DNA from: Pseudomonadota bacterium
GTDB lineage: Bacteria; Pseudomonadota; Gammaproteobacteria; Steroidobacterales; Steroidobacteraceae
Reading direction: 5' to 3'
Length of the DNA: 13,732 nucleotides
Assembly: GCA_021817875.1 (NCBI GenBank)
Contig: JAKAFQ010000041.1
Coordinates: 1 to 13,732, forward strand
A program made the translations under genes and the position numbers. This document shows positions 1 to 7,772 of this stretch, one piece after another (within the stretch, counting starts at the first letter, position 1; the number at the start of each line of letters is the position of its first letter). The notes under the pieces were generated by a model that ran no database searches, had not been told where the DNA came from, and saw only the letters and a program-made list of their open reading frames with translations.

Positions 1-932
1 CGGCAGTACGGCAACGGGCCGATGCCCGGCGCGAGGTGATCCTCGCGGCCGGAGCCATCGGCTCACCGCAGTTGCTCGAGCTTTCCGGCGTCGGAGATCC
101 GGCGCTGCTCGGACGATTCTCCATACCGGTCGTGGCGGCGCTGCCGGCCGTCGGGCGCGGGCTGCAGGATCACGTCTGTGTGTCCTACTTCTATCGCTCC
201 AGGGTCCCCACGCTCAACGACCGGCTCGGCCCCTGGAGCGGCAAGCTCAAGGCGGCGCTGCGCTACGCGCTGTACCGGGATGGGCCGCTGTCGATGAGCG
301 TCAACCAGGCCGGCGCCTTCGTGCGCAGCCAGCCCGGACTCACGCGCCCCAACCTGCACATTTACTTCAATCCGGCCAGCTACAGCACCACCACCCAGGG
401 GCAGAGCCGCCGGCTGCTGAAACCCGACCCCTTTCCGGGGTTTCTGATGTCATTCAACACGTGCCGCCCCACCAGCCGCGGCAGCGTGCACATCCGCGGC
501 CCGGAGCCTGTCTCGAGCCCGGTCATCGCGCCGAACAGCCTGGCGACCGCCGAGGACGTCGCGGACGTTTACGAGGGGGCCCGCGCGCTGCGGCGCATCG
601 CCGCCGCAGCCCCGCTCGCCGGACTCATCGACTCGGAGATCCTGCCCGGCCGCGAGGTGTGCACCGATGCCGAAGTGCTCGAAGACTTTCGCCGACGCGC
701 AGGCTCGGTGTTTCATCCCTGCGGCACCTGCGCCATGGGACCGGACCCTGCGCAGGCGGTGGTCGACGCCCGCCTGCGGGTCCACGGCATCGGGGGGCTG
801 CGCGTCGTGGATGCGTCGGTGTTTCCGGCACTGACTTCCGGAAACATCAATGCTCCGACGCTGATGGTGGCCGAGAAAGCCGCCGACCTCATCCTCGAGG
901 ACGACCGCGAAGGACAGCTGCCGCGTGAATGA
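1..932 (+). CDS. GMC-family flavin dehydrogenase (choline/alcohol dehydrogenase-like), C-terminal part
   Basis: This is a 5'-truncated gene. The reading frame is open from position 3 and passes through REVILAAGAIGSPQLLELSG, the GMC signature 2 region, so the missing N-terminal part should hold the ADP-binding Rossmann motif. The GMC C-terminal domain is complete. The catalytic His lies in SVFHPCGTCAMG (codon 714-716), and the second active-site residue is Asn in SGNINAPTLM (codon 843-845). Family members are FAD enzymes that oxidise an alcohol, for example choline to betaine aldehyde or an aliphatic or polyethylene-glycol alcohol, and feed electrons to the respiratory chain or to oxygen. The substrate cannot be read from this fragment. 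Choline is attractive given the amine genes nearby, but the ending is common to many GMC enzymes. The gene overlaps the following transporter gene by 8 nt and is probably co-transcribed with it. The stop is TGA at 930-932. Confidence 0.93.
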   Translation, partial: AVRQRADARREVILAAGAIGSPQLLELSGVGDPALLGRFSIPVVAALPAVGRGLQDHVCVSYFYRSRVPTLNDRLGPWSGKLKAALRYALYRDGPLSMSVNQAGAFVRSQPGLTRPNLHIYFNPASYSTTTQGQSRRLLKPDPFPGFLMSFNTCRPTSRGSVHIRGPEPVSSPVIAPNSLATAEDVADVYEGARALRRIAAAAPLAGLIDSEILPGREVCTDAEVLEDFRRRAGSVFHPCGTCAMGPDPAQAVVDARLRVHGIGGLRVVDASVFPALTSGNINAPTLMVAEKAADLILEDDREGQLPRE

Positions 933-2274
933 GGGGTCGACCGACGCCACTGCCGATACGCGAGCCGCCGTCGCGCCGCGCACGCATGACACGCCCCCCG
1001 AGCCCGCCGGTCTGGCGCAGCGGTGGTACGTCGCGTTCATGATGTGTCTGGTGTACACGCTCAGCATCTCGGATCGCTATTCGATCTCGACGGTGCTCGA
1101 GCCGATCCGGCGGCAACTGCATCTCTCGGATGCGAACGTCGCGTTTCTCACCGGGGTCTCGCTCGCGCTCTTCTACGTGTTTTTCGGCTTCCCGCTTTCA
1201 TGGCTGATCGACCGCTACAGCCGCCGCAACATCATCGGCGCATCGCTGGTGGCCTGGTCGGCATTGACGACGGCGACGGGCCTCGCCCGCAGCTATACGC
1301 AGCTGTTGTGGGCCCGCATCGGTGTCGGTGTCGGGGAGGCCGGTGGCACCCCCGGGGCCAACTCCATCCTGTCGGATTATTTTCCCGCGGCGCGCCGGCC
1401 CATGGCGCTGCAGGTGTTCGCCCTCGGCGCGCCCATCGGCGCCTGGGTCGGTTCGCAGATCGCAGGCTGGCTCGCCTACCGTTTCGGCTGGCGCACCATG
1501 TTCCTGCTGCTCGGTGCGCCCGGTCTGCTCGCCGGCATCCTCATCTTCCTCACCATCCGTGAGCCGCGCCGCGGTCGGCTCGACGCGCATGAGCACGCCG
1601 CGGCGCCACCGTTCCTCGAGACCTTGCGGTTTCTCTGGAAACAGCGCTCGGCGGTGCACCTGATGGTCGCAGGCGCCCTCACGGCGCTCTGGGGCTGGGG
1701 GCTGATGTGGTGGACGCCGGCGTTCCTGATGCGCGCCTACTCGCTCAACGTCGGACAGGCAGGCGCCATCCTCGGGCCGGTGCACCTCATCGGCGGCAGC
1801 GCCGCGATGATCGGCAGCAGCTGGCTGCTCTCGCGCCGCGGCTTCGCCGATCCCCGCCGCATCGTCCGCTGGCTCGGCGCCTACATCGGCTTTGCGACCC
1901 TGGTGACCGCCGTCATCTACTCCACGCACTCGCTCGTGCTCACGCGCTGGCTGTTCTGGCTGTACATCCCGGCGCTGTACATATACATCGGCTCGAGCTT
2001 CGGCATTCTCAACAACCTCGCACTGCCGAAAATGCGCGCCATGTACTGCGCCATCACCCTGTTCATCGCCAACGTGTGCAATCTGATCATCGCGCCGCAG
2101 ATGGTCGGGGTGCTCAGCGACTGGTTCGCGCCGCACGGCGTGCCGACCGCCCTGTCGCTGCGCCTGGCGCTGCTGTGCCTGGTGCCGAGCGGCTTCTGGG
2201 CGAGCTGGCATTTTTTCCGCTCCGCCCGCGGCCTCCTCGAGGATGAGCGGCGCGCCAGGAGCGTGGCGGCCTAG
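925..2274 (+). CDS. MFS transporter, 12 transmembrane helices (spinster-like type)
   Basis: A 449-aa major facilitator superfamily permease. A hydrophilic N-terminus of about 32 residues precedes roughly twelve hydrophobic segments, with a charged loop between helices 6 and 7 (around EPRRGRLDAHEHAA). After helix 2 it carries the MFS motif A form LSWLIDRYSRRN, and helix 4 holds the glycine-rich GVGVGEAGGTPGANS run typical of spinster-like and anion:cation-symporter MFS proteins. The GTG start at 925 is chosen because AAGGA at 910-914 lies 10 nt upstream. It overlaps the GMC gene by 8 nt, suggesting translational coupling, so substrate uptake or product export for the dehydrogenase is likely. 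The ligand is unknown; organic anions and hydrophobic metabolites are both seen in this MFS branch. Its TAG stop shares the CTAG at 2271-2274 with the stop of the convergent methyltransferase gene. Confidence 0.93.
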   Translation: MNEGSTDATADTRAAVAPRTHDTPPEPAGLAQRWYVAFMMCLVYTLSISDRYSISTVLEPIRRQLHLSDANVAFLTGVSLALFYVFFGFPLSWLIDRYSRRNIIGASLVAWSALTTATGLARSYTQLLWARIGVGVGEAGGTPGANSILSDYFPAARRPMALQVFALGAPIGAWVGSQIAGWLAYRFGWRTMFLLLGAPGLLAGILIFLTIREPRRGRLDAHEHAAAPPFLETLRFLWKQRSAVHLMVAGALTALWGWGLMWWTPAFLMRAYSLNVGQAGAILGPVHLIGGSAAMIGSSWLLSRRGFADPRRIVRWLGAYIGFATLVTAVIYSTHSLVLTRWLFWLYIPALYIYIGSSFGILNNLALPKMRAMYCAITLFIANVCNLIIAPQMVGVLSDWFAPHGVPTALSLRLALLCLVPSGFWASWHFFRSARGLLEDERRARSVAA

Positions 2275-3800
2275 CTCACCGGGGCCGCGCCGCCCTGTTC
2301 CGTGCGCTTCGCGATGAACTCATCGAGGACCTCGGCGCAGCCCGCGGCCGATGCCGGCGGTCTGAACTCGCCGAGCACCTGTTTCCACTTGTCCTGCGCG
2401 CGCGCGCTAGCGCTGCGCGCGCCGCTTTCCTGCCAGGCACCGAAGTTGGCCACGTCCGCGATCAGTGGCTGGTAGAACGCCGTGCGATAGCGCGCCATGG
2501 TGTGCTCCACCGCGAAAAAATGCCCTCCGGGGGGCACCGCCGCGATCGCCTCGAAGCCGAGCGCCTGCGCGTCGGCCGGTGGCGCCACGCACAGCTCGGC
2601 CAGCATCTGCAGCACCTCGATGTCGATCATGCATTTCTCGTACGAATGGGTCAGTCCGCCCTCGAGCCAGCCCGCCGCGTGCAGGCAGACATTGGCGCCG
2701 GCGAGCACGCTCGCCCACAGCGAGAACTGCGTCTCCCAGGCCGCCTGGGCGTCGACCCCATTGGCCGCGGTGCCGGCCCCCGCGCGCCACGGCAGCCCGA
2801 CGAGCCGGGCGAGCTGCCCCGCCCCGAGGGTGGCCTGCAGGTGGGTCGGCGTGCCGAACGCGGGCGAGCCGGATTTCATGTCGACGTTGGAGAGGAAGCT
2901 GCCGTAGAGCACCGGTGCGCCCGGGTGCGCCAGCTGCGCCAGGGCAATGCCGGCGAGCGCCTCGGCGTGCTGCAATGTCAGCGCACCGGCGACGGTGATC
3001 GGCGCCATGGCCCCGGCCAGGCAGAACGGCGTCATGATCGTCAACTGACCGCTGCGCGCAAAATCGATCAGGCCCTGCGCCATCGACTGATCGAGCGTGC
3101 GCGGCGAGTTGCTGTTGATGACCGTGTAGACGTGAACGCCCTGGCGGAACCCATCCTCGGACAGCCCGCGCGCCAGCCGGACCATGGCGAAGCCGTCCTG
3201 CACCTGGGGCGTGCCGCGCGCCGAGAGGTGCGGCATCTTGTCCGACAGGGTCAACTGCAGGCGCATGGTCGCGTAGTGGCGCACGTGCACCGGCACATCC
3301 TGCGGTTCCACGAAATTTCCGAGCGTGTGCAGCACGTCGAACTGCTGATTGAGCTTGGTCAGTTCGATCAGGTCCGCGAGCGAGCCGGGCCGTCTGCCCC
3401 GATCGAGGTCGCTCGCGTTGGGACAGCTCGAGCCGCCGATGAACAGCATCGACCCGGGCGAAAACTCGACCGTACGGCGTGGGTCTGCGCCGAAGCCCCG
3501 GAAGGAGCGCGGACAACTCTGCAGCGCGTGCCCGATGATCTCGCGTCCGAGACGCACCATCTGGGTTTCCTCGTCCACCAGCGCGCCGGCCCGGCGGTAC
3601 AGGGCACGCGCCTCGGGCAGCAGCACCTTGATGCCGAGCGTCTCGTTGACCCGCAGGGCATTCTCGTGGATCGCGGCCACCGCGTCGTCCGAGTAGACTC
3701 GCTGCGGCGTGAACGGATTGCGCAACTGCCGGTAGTCCGGCGCGCGCGCGGCGGCGCCCGGGCGATCGCCCGGGCCGGGGTGACGTCGGTTCTGCCTCAT
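2271..3800 (-). CDS. Trimethylamine methyltransferase (MttB) family protein, non-pyrrolysine
   Basis: A 509-aa protein of the MttB superfamily, about the full family length. Supporting regions are the N-terminal stretch with RVNETLGIKVLLPEA, the central block around VINSNSPRTLDQSMAQGL, LYGSFLSNVDMKSGSPAFG (299-317), the GAGTAANGVDAQAAWE block (341-356), and the C-terminal DEFIAKR. Classical MttB transfers a methyl group from trimethylamine to a corrinoid protein using an in-frame amber-encoded pyrrolysine. This frame has no internal TAG and ends with TAG, so it belongs to the non-Pyl branch, whose characterised members demethylate quaternary amines such as glycine betaine, proline betaine or carnitine. 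No corrinoid protein or corrinoid reactivation gene is visible here. The gene follows soxG by 97 nt on the same strand, so it is probably the last gene of the sox operon or has its own promoter. The ATG at 3800 has only a weak ribosome site, so the start is moderately sure. Confidence 0.9.
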   Translation of the reverse strand: MRQNRRHPGPGDRPGAAARAPDYRQLRNPFTPQRVYSDDAVAAIHENALRVNETLGIKVLLPEARALYRRAGALVDEETQMVRLGREIIGHALQSCPRSFRGFGADPRRTVEFSPGSMLFIGGSSCPNASDLDRGRRPGSLADLIELTKLNQQFDVLHTLGNFVEPQDVPVHVRHYATMRLQLTLSDKMPHLSARGTPQVQDGFAMVRLARGLSEDGFRQGVHVYTVINSNSPRTLDQSMAQGLIDFARSGQLTIMTPFCLAGAMAPITVAGALTLQHAEALAGIALAQLAHPGAPVLYGSFLSNVDMKSGSPAFGTPTHLQATLGAGQLARLVGLPWRAGAGTAANGVDAQAAWETQFSLWASVLAGANVCLHAAGWLEGGLTHSYEKCMIDIEVLQMLAELCVAPPADAQALGFEAIAAVPPGGHFFAVEHTMARYRTAFYQPLIADVANFGAWQESGARSASARAQDKWKQVLGEFRPPASAAGCAEVLDEFIAKRTEQGGAAPVS

Positions 3801-3894
3801 GTGCTCGCGCCGGTCGTAGGAAGACGCAGCGGGTCAATATACCGTCCGGACCCGCAGGCCGTACCGCCCGGCACGATTGAGAAAACTCATGGCG
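3801..3894. other. Intergenic gap between soxG and mttB
   Basis: A 94-nt spacer and the only clear gap inside the minus-strand block. It contains an AT-rich island unlike its surroundings, an 8-bp palindrome GTCCGGAC (3844-3851), and a small inverted repeat TGAG-AAAA-CTCA (3878-3889). The 4-bp stem of the latter is too short, and lacks a T-tract, to call a terminator. I see no small ORF of note. Confidence 0.6.
3836..3841 (-). promoter_or_regulatory. Possible -10 element for mttB
   Basis: Read on the minus strand this is TATATT, one mismatch from TATAAT, about 35 nt upstream of the mttB start codon and in one of the few AT-rich stretches of the region. No convincing -35 hexamer sits 16-18 nt upstream, so a factor-assisted promoter would be needed. 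This is suggestive only. It could give mttB expression independent of the sox genes. Confidence 0.3.
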
Positions 3895-4518
3895 CTATGC
3901 CAGCGGCGCATGCGGCGCCGGCTCGAATCCGAAACCAAACTCCAGCGCGCTGTCACGGATCACTCCATACAGGCTGTGCGCGAGACTGCGCGCCACACAG
4001 ATCTCGAACACCGGCGCAGCGCGTTCCGCCTCCTCCAGACGCCAGAGCGTCACGCTCATGTGGGCGACGACGGTCTGCGCCACCGCGCCCGGAGCGAAGC
4101 GGCGCTCATGCAGATCGAGCGGCACGAGCCTGGCGAGGCTGTCCCGCACTTTCGGTCCCGAGAGGCGCAGCATGGCGTAGGCATCGCTCAGATCGACGAC
4201 CGAGCCATGGCCCCCCAATGCCGAACGCAGGGACTGCGCACAGGCGTCGGCGGCATCCTCGCAGGTGATCAGCCAGGATTCGGGTGCGATGCCCGCCGCC
4301 GCCACCCCATGCCCGCAGACGCGCCGCGGTCCGCCCGGCAGATCGATGCCGAATCGCGCGTGGAACAGCCGCTCGAGCGCCGCCGTCTGACCGTTGCGGG
4401 CCGTGAGGCAGGCGATGCCGAGGCCGTCGCGCTCGGTCGCGATCAGTCCGTCTGCGCCGCCTGTCGTCGCCGGCAGGCCCGCGAACGGCGAAACGGGGCA
4501 CAGCGGCGGCACGTTCAT
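3895..4518 (-). CDS. soxG: Sarcosine oxidase, gamma subunit
   Basis: A 207-aa protein matching the small gamma subunit of heterotetrameric sarcosine oxidase, which is usually about 200 aa. The subunit has a fold related to the GcvT/YgfZ family and helps assemble the alpha-beta core; it binds no flavin. Visible family-like segments are LPATTGGADGL near the N-terminus, ESWLITCEDAADACAQ in the middle, and SDAYAMLRLSGPKVRDSLAR (about 105-130). The C-terminal part ends with SLYGVIRDSALEFG. The start ATG overlaps the soxA stop as ATGA (4515-4518), with AGGAG at 4522-4526 on the minus strand as ribosome site. The position after soxA is the canonical B-D-A-G order. It ends in TAG. Confidence 0.93.
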   Translation of the reverse strand: MNVPPLCPVSPFAGLPATTGGADGLIATERDGLGIACLTARNGQTAALERLFHARFGIDLPGGPRRVCGHGVAAAGIAPESWLITCEDAADACAQSLRSALGGHGSVVDLSDAYAMLRLSGPKVRDSLARLVPLDLHERRFAPGAVAQTVVAHMSVTLWRLEEAERAAPVFEICVARSLAHSLYGVIRDSALEFGFGFEPAPHAPLA

Positions 4519-7487
4519 CCACTCCTCGCGCGTTCGCCGGCCGGATCGTAGAACACGGCAGGAACCACCCTGACGGTCACGTCCCGGCCACGCAGCGGAT
4601 CATAGGCGCGAACCTGCTCGCCCAGACGTTCCCGACCGTGGCGCAGAAACCCGAGCGCGATCCAATGTCCGAGGGTCGCCGAGAAGGCCGCCGAGCTGAC
4701 GAAGCCCGCGGCGTGGCGCAGCGTGGCCGGCTCGCCGAGGCGCAACAGATGGGCGCCCGAGGCCAGCCGCGCGCCGGGATCCACAGGCTCGAGGCCGATC
4801 AGTACCGGCCGGTCGGCCGCCGTCAGCCCCGGCCGCGCGGCCAGCACCCGGCCGATGAAATCCTTGTGTGGCGACACGAGTCGACCGAGACCCAGATCAT
4901 CGGCGGTGGTCGTGCCGTTGATTTCGGGCCCCGCGACGAAGCCCTTTTCGATGCGCATCACACCCAATGCCTCGGTGCCGTAAGGCACGACGCCCAATGA
5001 CTCGCCCGAGCTGAACAGGGCGCGTACCGTCGAGTCCCCGTAGCGCGCCGGAACCGCCAGCTCATAGCCGAGCTCACCCGAGAAGGAGATGCGGAACACC
5101 CGCGCGGGATGGCCCCGCCACAGGATCTGCGCACAGGCGAGCGGTGGGAAAGCCGCATGCGAGACATCGAGCGCCGCGCCGAGCAGCGCTTCGAGCAGCA
5201 GCCGGGCGCGGGGGCCCGCGACGGCGTATTGCGCCCATTGCTCGGTCACGGACGTCAGCTGGACGTCGAGCTCCGGCCAGAGCACCTGCCGCGCGTGCGT
5301 CAGGTGCTGCATCACCCGGCCCGCGTGAGCCGTGCTCGTCGAGACCAGATAGCGGCACTCCTGCAGACGCGCCACCGTGCCATCGTCGAGGACGATGCCG
5401 TCCTCTCGCAGCATCAGACCATAGCGAGTCTTGCCGACCGCGAGCGTCGAGATCCGGTTCGCGTAAATCCGGTCGAGAAACGCGCCCGCATCGGTCCCCT
5501 GGACATCGATCTTGCCGAGGCTCGACACATCACAGATGCCCACACCGGTGCGAACGCTCCTGACCTCCCGGGCCAGCGTGTCGCGCCCGTCGGTCTCGCC
5601 CGGCAGCGGGAACCACCGCGCGCGCCGCCAGTCGCCGGCATCGACGAACACCGCACCCCGTTCCTCGGCCCAACGGTGACTCGCAGTGAGCCGGCAGGGC
5701 CGGAATTCCCGCCCGCGCATGCGCCCCGCGAGCGCGCCGATCGCCACCGGCGTATAGGGCGGACGCGCGCTGATCGTCCCGAGGTCGACGAGCTCGCGCT
5801 GCGTCAGCGCGGCGAGCAGCGCCTGCCCGGTGAGTTGGGACGTCCTTCCCTGATCGGTGCCCATGCCGAGCGTGGTGTAGCGCTTGAGCAGCTCCGCGGA
5901 CCGGAAGCCCTCGCGTGCCGCCAGGGCGATGTCCTCGGGCGTCACATCGTGCTGGTAGTCGACGAACGCCTTGCCGCGGCAGTCCGCAACGCACCACAAC
6001 GCGGTGGCGCCCACCGGCTCGTCGTCCGTGCGCCAGTGCTCGAGCCGAGCGTCGAATCCGGCCGAGCGCGCCGCCTCCCGCCCGGCCTCGGCCCCCGTCC
6101 GCAGCGCCCCCGCCAGCGAATACTCGCCGGCCGCCGCCCCGACCACGGACATGGCGCGCGGCAGCTCACCGGGCACATAGGCGTGGATGGCCTCGAGCCA
6201 GCGCGGGCGGCCTCCCAGATGCGTCGACAGCGCCAGGTTCGGACTCCAGCCGCCGGCGATCGCGAGGCTGTCGGCGTGCACCTGCCTCACCCGCCCGCCG
6301 CGCTCGCGCACTTCGATGCCGAGGAGGCTTCTGCCGCCGCGTGCGCCGAGCACCTGCGCGCCGAGCAGGACCTCGATGCCCTGACGGCGCGCCTGTGCGC
6401 TCAGCGCGGCAGGCACTTCCTGGCGTGCCTCGATGATCACCGGCACCTCGACCCGGGCGCGCACCAGGTCGAACGCCGTCTTCCAGCCATCATCGCAGGT
6501 CGTGAACAGCCCGACTCGCCGTCCCGGCGTCACGCAGAACCGATTGACGTACGTGCGCACCGCCGAAGCGAGCATCACACCAGGCCGGTCATTGCCGCCG
6601 AAGACGACCGGGCGCTCGAGAGCCCCGGCAGCCAGCACCGCGTGCCGGGCGACGATCTTCCAGAACCGCTGCCGCGGCTGATGCCGCCGCGGCTCAGGCA
6701 GATGATCCGACACCCGCTCGAGCGCGCCGTAAGTAGTGCCGTCGTACACTCCGAAAACCGTGGTGCGCGCCATCAGCCGCACCTCGGCGAGGCTGCGCAG
6801 CTCGGCCACCGTGCGCGCGGCCCAGAGCGCACCGGGCCCGCCGTCGATTTCATGGCGATCCCCGTTCAGGCGTCCGCCAGGCAGAAAATCCTCGTCGCAG
6901 ACGATGACACGCGCGCCGGCACGCCCGGCGGTCAATGCCGCGGCGAGACCCGCCGCGCCCGCGCCGATCACCAGCAGGTCGCAGAACGCGTGCACCTTCT
7001 CGTAGGTGTCCGGATCGGCTTCGAGGCTGACGCGGCCGAGCCCCGCGGCACGCCGGATCGCCGGCTCGTACAGCTTCTCCCAGAAGGCCGCGGGCCACAT
7101 GAAGGTCTTGTAGTAAAAACCGGCCACCAAGAGCGACGCCAGCCGGGAGTTGACCGCACCGACATCGAAGCCGAGAGAGGGCCAGCGGTTCTGGCTGCAC
7201 GCCTCCAGACCCTCGAACAGCTCGATCATCGTGGCGCGCGTGTTGGGCTCGCGACGTGCGCCCTCACGCAGTTCGACCAGCGCGTTCGGCTCCTCGGAAC
7301 CGGCGCCCAGCAGTCCGCGCGGCCGATGATATTTGAACGAGCGCCCCATCAGCCTGACGCCGGCGGCGAGCAGCGCCGAGGCGAGGGTGTCACCCGGATG
7401 TCCGCTGTAGTCCCTGCCATCGAAGCGGAACGAGAGCGTCGTATCGCGCTGAATCGCCCCCTCGCCCTCGAGCCGGTGCGCGCTCAT
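4515..7487 (-). CDS. soxA: Sarcosine oxidase, alpha subunit
   Basis: A 990-aa alpha subunit of heterotetrameric sarcosine oxidase, normal for the family (about 960-1000 aa). In order it has an N-terminal ferredoxin-like fold without cluster cysteines (about 15-100; GRSFKYHRPRGLLG), a dinucleotide-binding Rossmann domain with IGAGAAG at 174-180, a pyridine-nucleotide oxidoreductase region (AAGALERPVVFGGNDRPG, about 287-303), and a conserved linker with KAFVDYQHDVTPEDI (506-520) and KRYTTLGMGTDQGRTSQ (535-551). From about residue 590 it has a GcvT-like aminomethyltransferase domain. The complex oxidises the N-methyl group of sarcosine or a similar secondary amino acid, channels the imine to the GcvT-like domain where tetrahydrofolate takes the one-carbon unit, and reduces oxygen. 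The start at 7487 overlaps the soxD stop as ATGA. A longer frame to 7589 exists, but the extra residues are out-of-frame soxD sequence. Confidence 0.97.
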   Translation of the reverse strand: MSAHRLEGEGAIQRDTTLSFRFDGRDYSGHPGDTLASALLAAGVRLMGRSFKYHRPRGLLGAGSEEPNALVELREGARREPNTRATMIELFEGLEACSQNRWPSLGFDVGAVNSRLASLLVAGFYYKTFMWPAAFWEKLYEPAIRRAAGLGRVSLEADPDTYEKVHAFCDLLVIGAGAAGLAAALTAGRAGARVIVCDEDFLPGGRLNGDRHEIDGGPGALWAARTVAELRSLAEVRLMARTTVFGVYDGTTYGALERVSDHLPEPRRHQPRQRFWKIVARHAVLAAGALERPVVFGGNDRPGVMLASAVRTYVNRFCVTPGRRVGLFTTCDDGWKTAFDLVRARVEVPVIIEARQEVPAALSAQARRQGIEVLLGAQVLGARGGRSLLGIEVRERGGRVRQVHADSLAIAGGWSPNLALSTHLGGRPRWLEAIHAYVPGELPRAMSVVGAAAGEYSLAGALRTGAEAGREAARSAGFDARLEHWRTDDEPVGATALWCVADCRGKAFVDYQHDVTPEDIALAAREGFRSAELLKRYTTLGMGTDQGRTSQLTGQALLAALTQRELVDLGTISARPPYTPVAIGALAGRMRGREFRPCRLTASHRWAEERGAVFVDAGDWRRARWFPLPGETDGRDTLAREVRSVRTGVGICDVSSLGKIDVQGTDAGAFLDRIYANRISTLAVGKTRYGLMLREDGIVLDDGTVARLQECRYLVSTSTAHAGRVMQHLTHARQVLWPELDVQLTSVTEQWAQYAVAGPRARLLLEALLGAALDVSHAAFPPLACAQILWRGHPARVFRISFSGELGYELAVPARYGDSTVRALFSSGESLGVVPYGTEALGVMRIEKGFVAGPEINGTTTADDLGLGRLVSPHKDFIGRVLAARPGLTAADRPVLIGLEPVDPGARLASGAHLLRLGEPATLRHAAGFVSSAAFSATLGHWIALGFLRHGRERLGEQVRAYDPLRGRDVTVRVVPAVFYDPAGERARSG

Positions 7488-7762
7488 GCCGCACCCGGTT
7501 CGCGGGCGAGACGCACCGCGAGGATCTCGTGGGTGCGGGTGTCGCGGGTCACCTGCAGCCAGCTGCGGCAGCCGAACGTGTGATACCACAGCTCGCGGTG
7601 TGCTCCGGCGGGATTCTCGCGCAGGTATACGGCATCGAGAAGCCGCGCCTGCCCGTCCTGCCCGTCCTGCCCGTCGCCCGCCGGACGCGGCCGGCCGGCC
7701 GCCCCGAGGCAGGTGAACTCGCTGAGATCGCGCTCACCGCAGAAAGGGCATTCGATACGCAT
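7484..7762 (-). CDS. soxD: Sarcosine oxidase, delta subunit (zinc-binding)
   Basis: A 92-aa delta subunit, matching the family size of about 90-100 aa. The zinc ligands are visible: C5 and C8 in ECPFCGERD, and H61 and C65 in YHTFGCRSW, the same spacing as the Cys-Cys-His-Cys site in known SoxD. The ATG at 7762 begins MRIECPFCG as expected. A longer frame to 7948 would overlap soxB by about 170 nt and has no family resemblance. The start lies 10 nt after the soxB stop, with no strong ribosome site, so coupling to soxB translation is likely. An insertion of Asp-Gly-Gln repeats (residues about 30-38) lies in the normally variable loop between the two zinc-ligand pairs. Confidence 0.95.
   Translation of the reverse strand: MRIECPFCGERDLSEFTCLGAAGRPRPAGDGQDGQDGQARLLDAVYLRENPAGAHRELWYHTFGCRSWLQVTRDTRTHEILAVRLAREPGAA
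7649..7675. repeat. Tandem repeat, 9-bp unit x3, inside soxD
   Basis: The plus strand reads CTGCCCGTC three times without error. On the coding strand this is GAC GGG CAG x3, giving (Asp-Gly-Gln)3 in the SoxD loop. The unit is a multiple of three, so copy-number slippage would keep the frame. Confidence 0.95.
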
Positions 7763-7772
7763 CCGGCCGCCG

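Noticed and set aside
1198..2211. 337-codon minus-strand open frame antisense to the MFS gene
   Set aside because: Very rich in Glu/Arg/His/Gln with no pattern, while the plus strand shows twelve clear membrane segments.
2271..3800. Possible pyrrolysine-containing MttB
   Set aside because: No in-frame TAG occurs inside the gene, and the TAG at the end coincides with the expected family C-terminus.
3878..3889. Rho-independent terminator after soxG
   Set aside because: The TGAG-AAAA-CTCA hairpin has only a 4-bp stem and no U-tract in the transcribed direction.
2502..4268. 588-codon plus-strand open frame antisense to mttB and soxG
   Set aside because: Crosses an intergenic gap and two real minus-strand genes; no domain signature.
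5109..7583. 824-codon plus-strand open frame antisense to soxA
   Set aside because: Low-complexity Arg/Ala/Pro/His-rich translation with no domain pattern. It is the usual mirror frame of a high-GC gene, and soxA on the other strand is unmistakable.
7488..7589. N-terminal extension of SoxA
   Set aside because: The extra 34 residues are soxD sequence read in another frame; the ATGA-coupled start at 7487 matches the family N-terminus.
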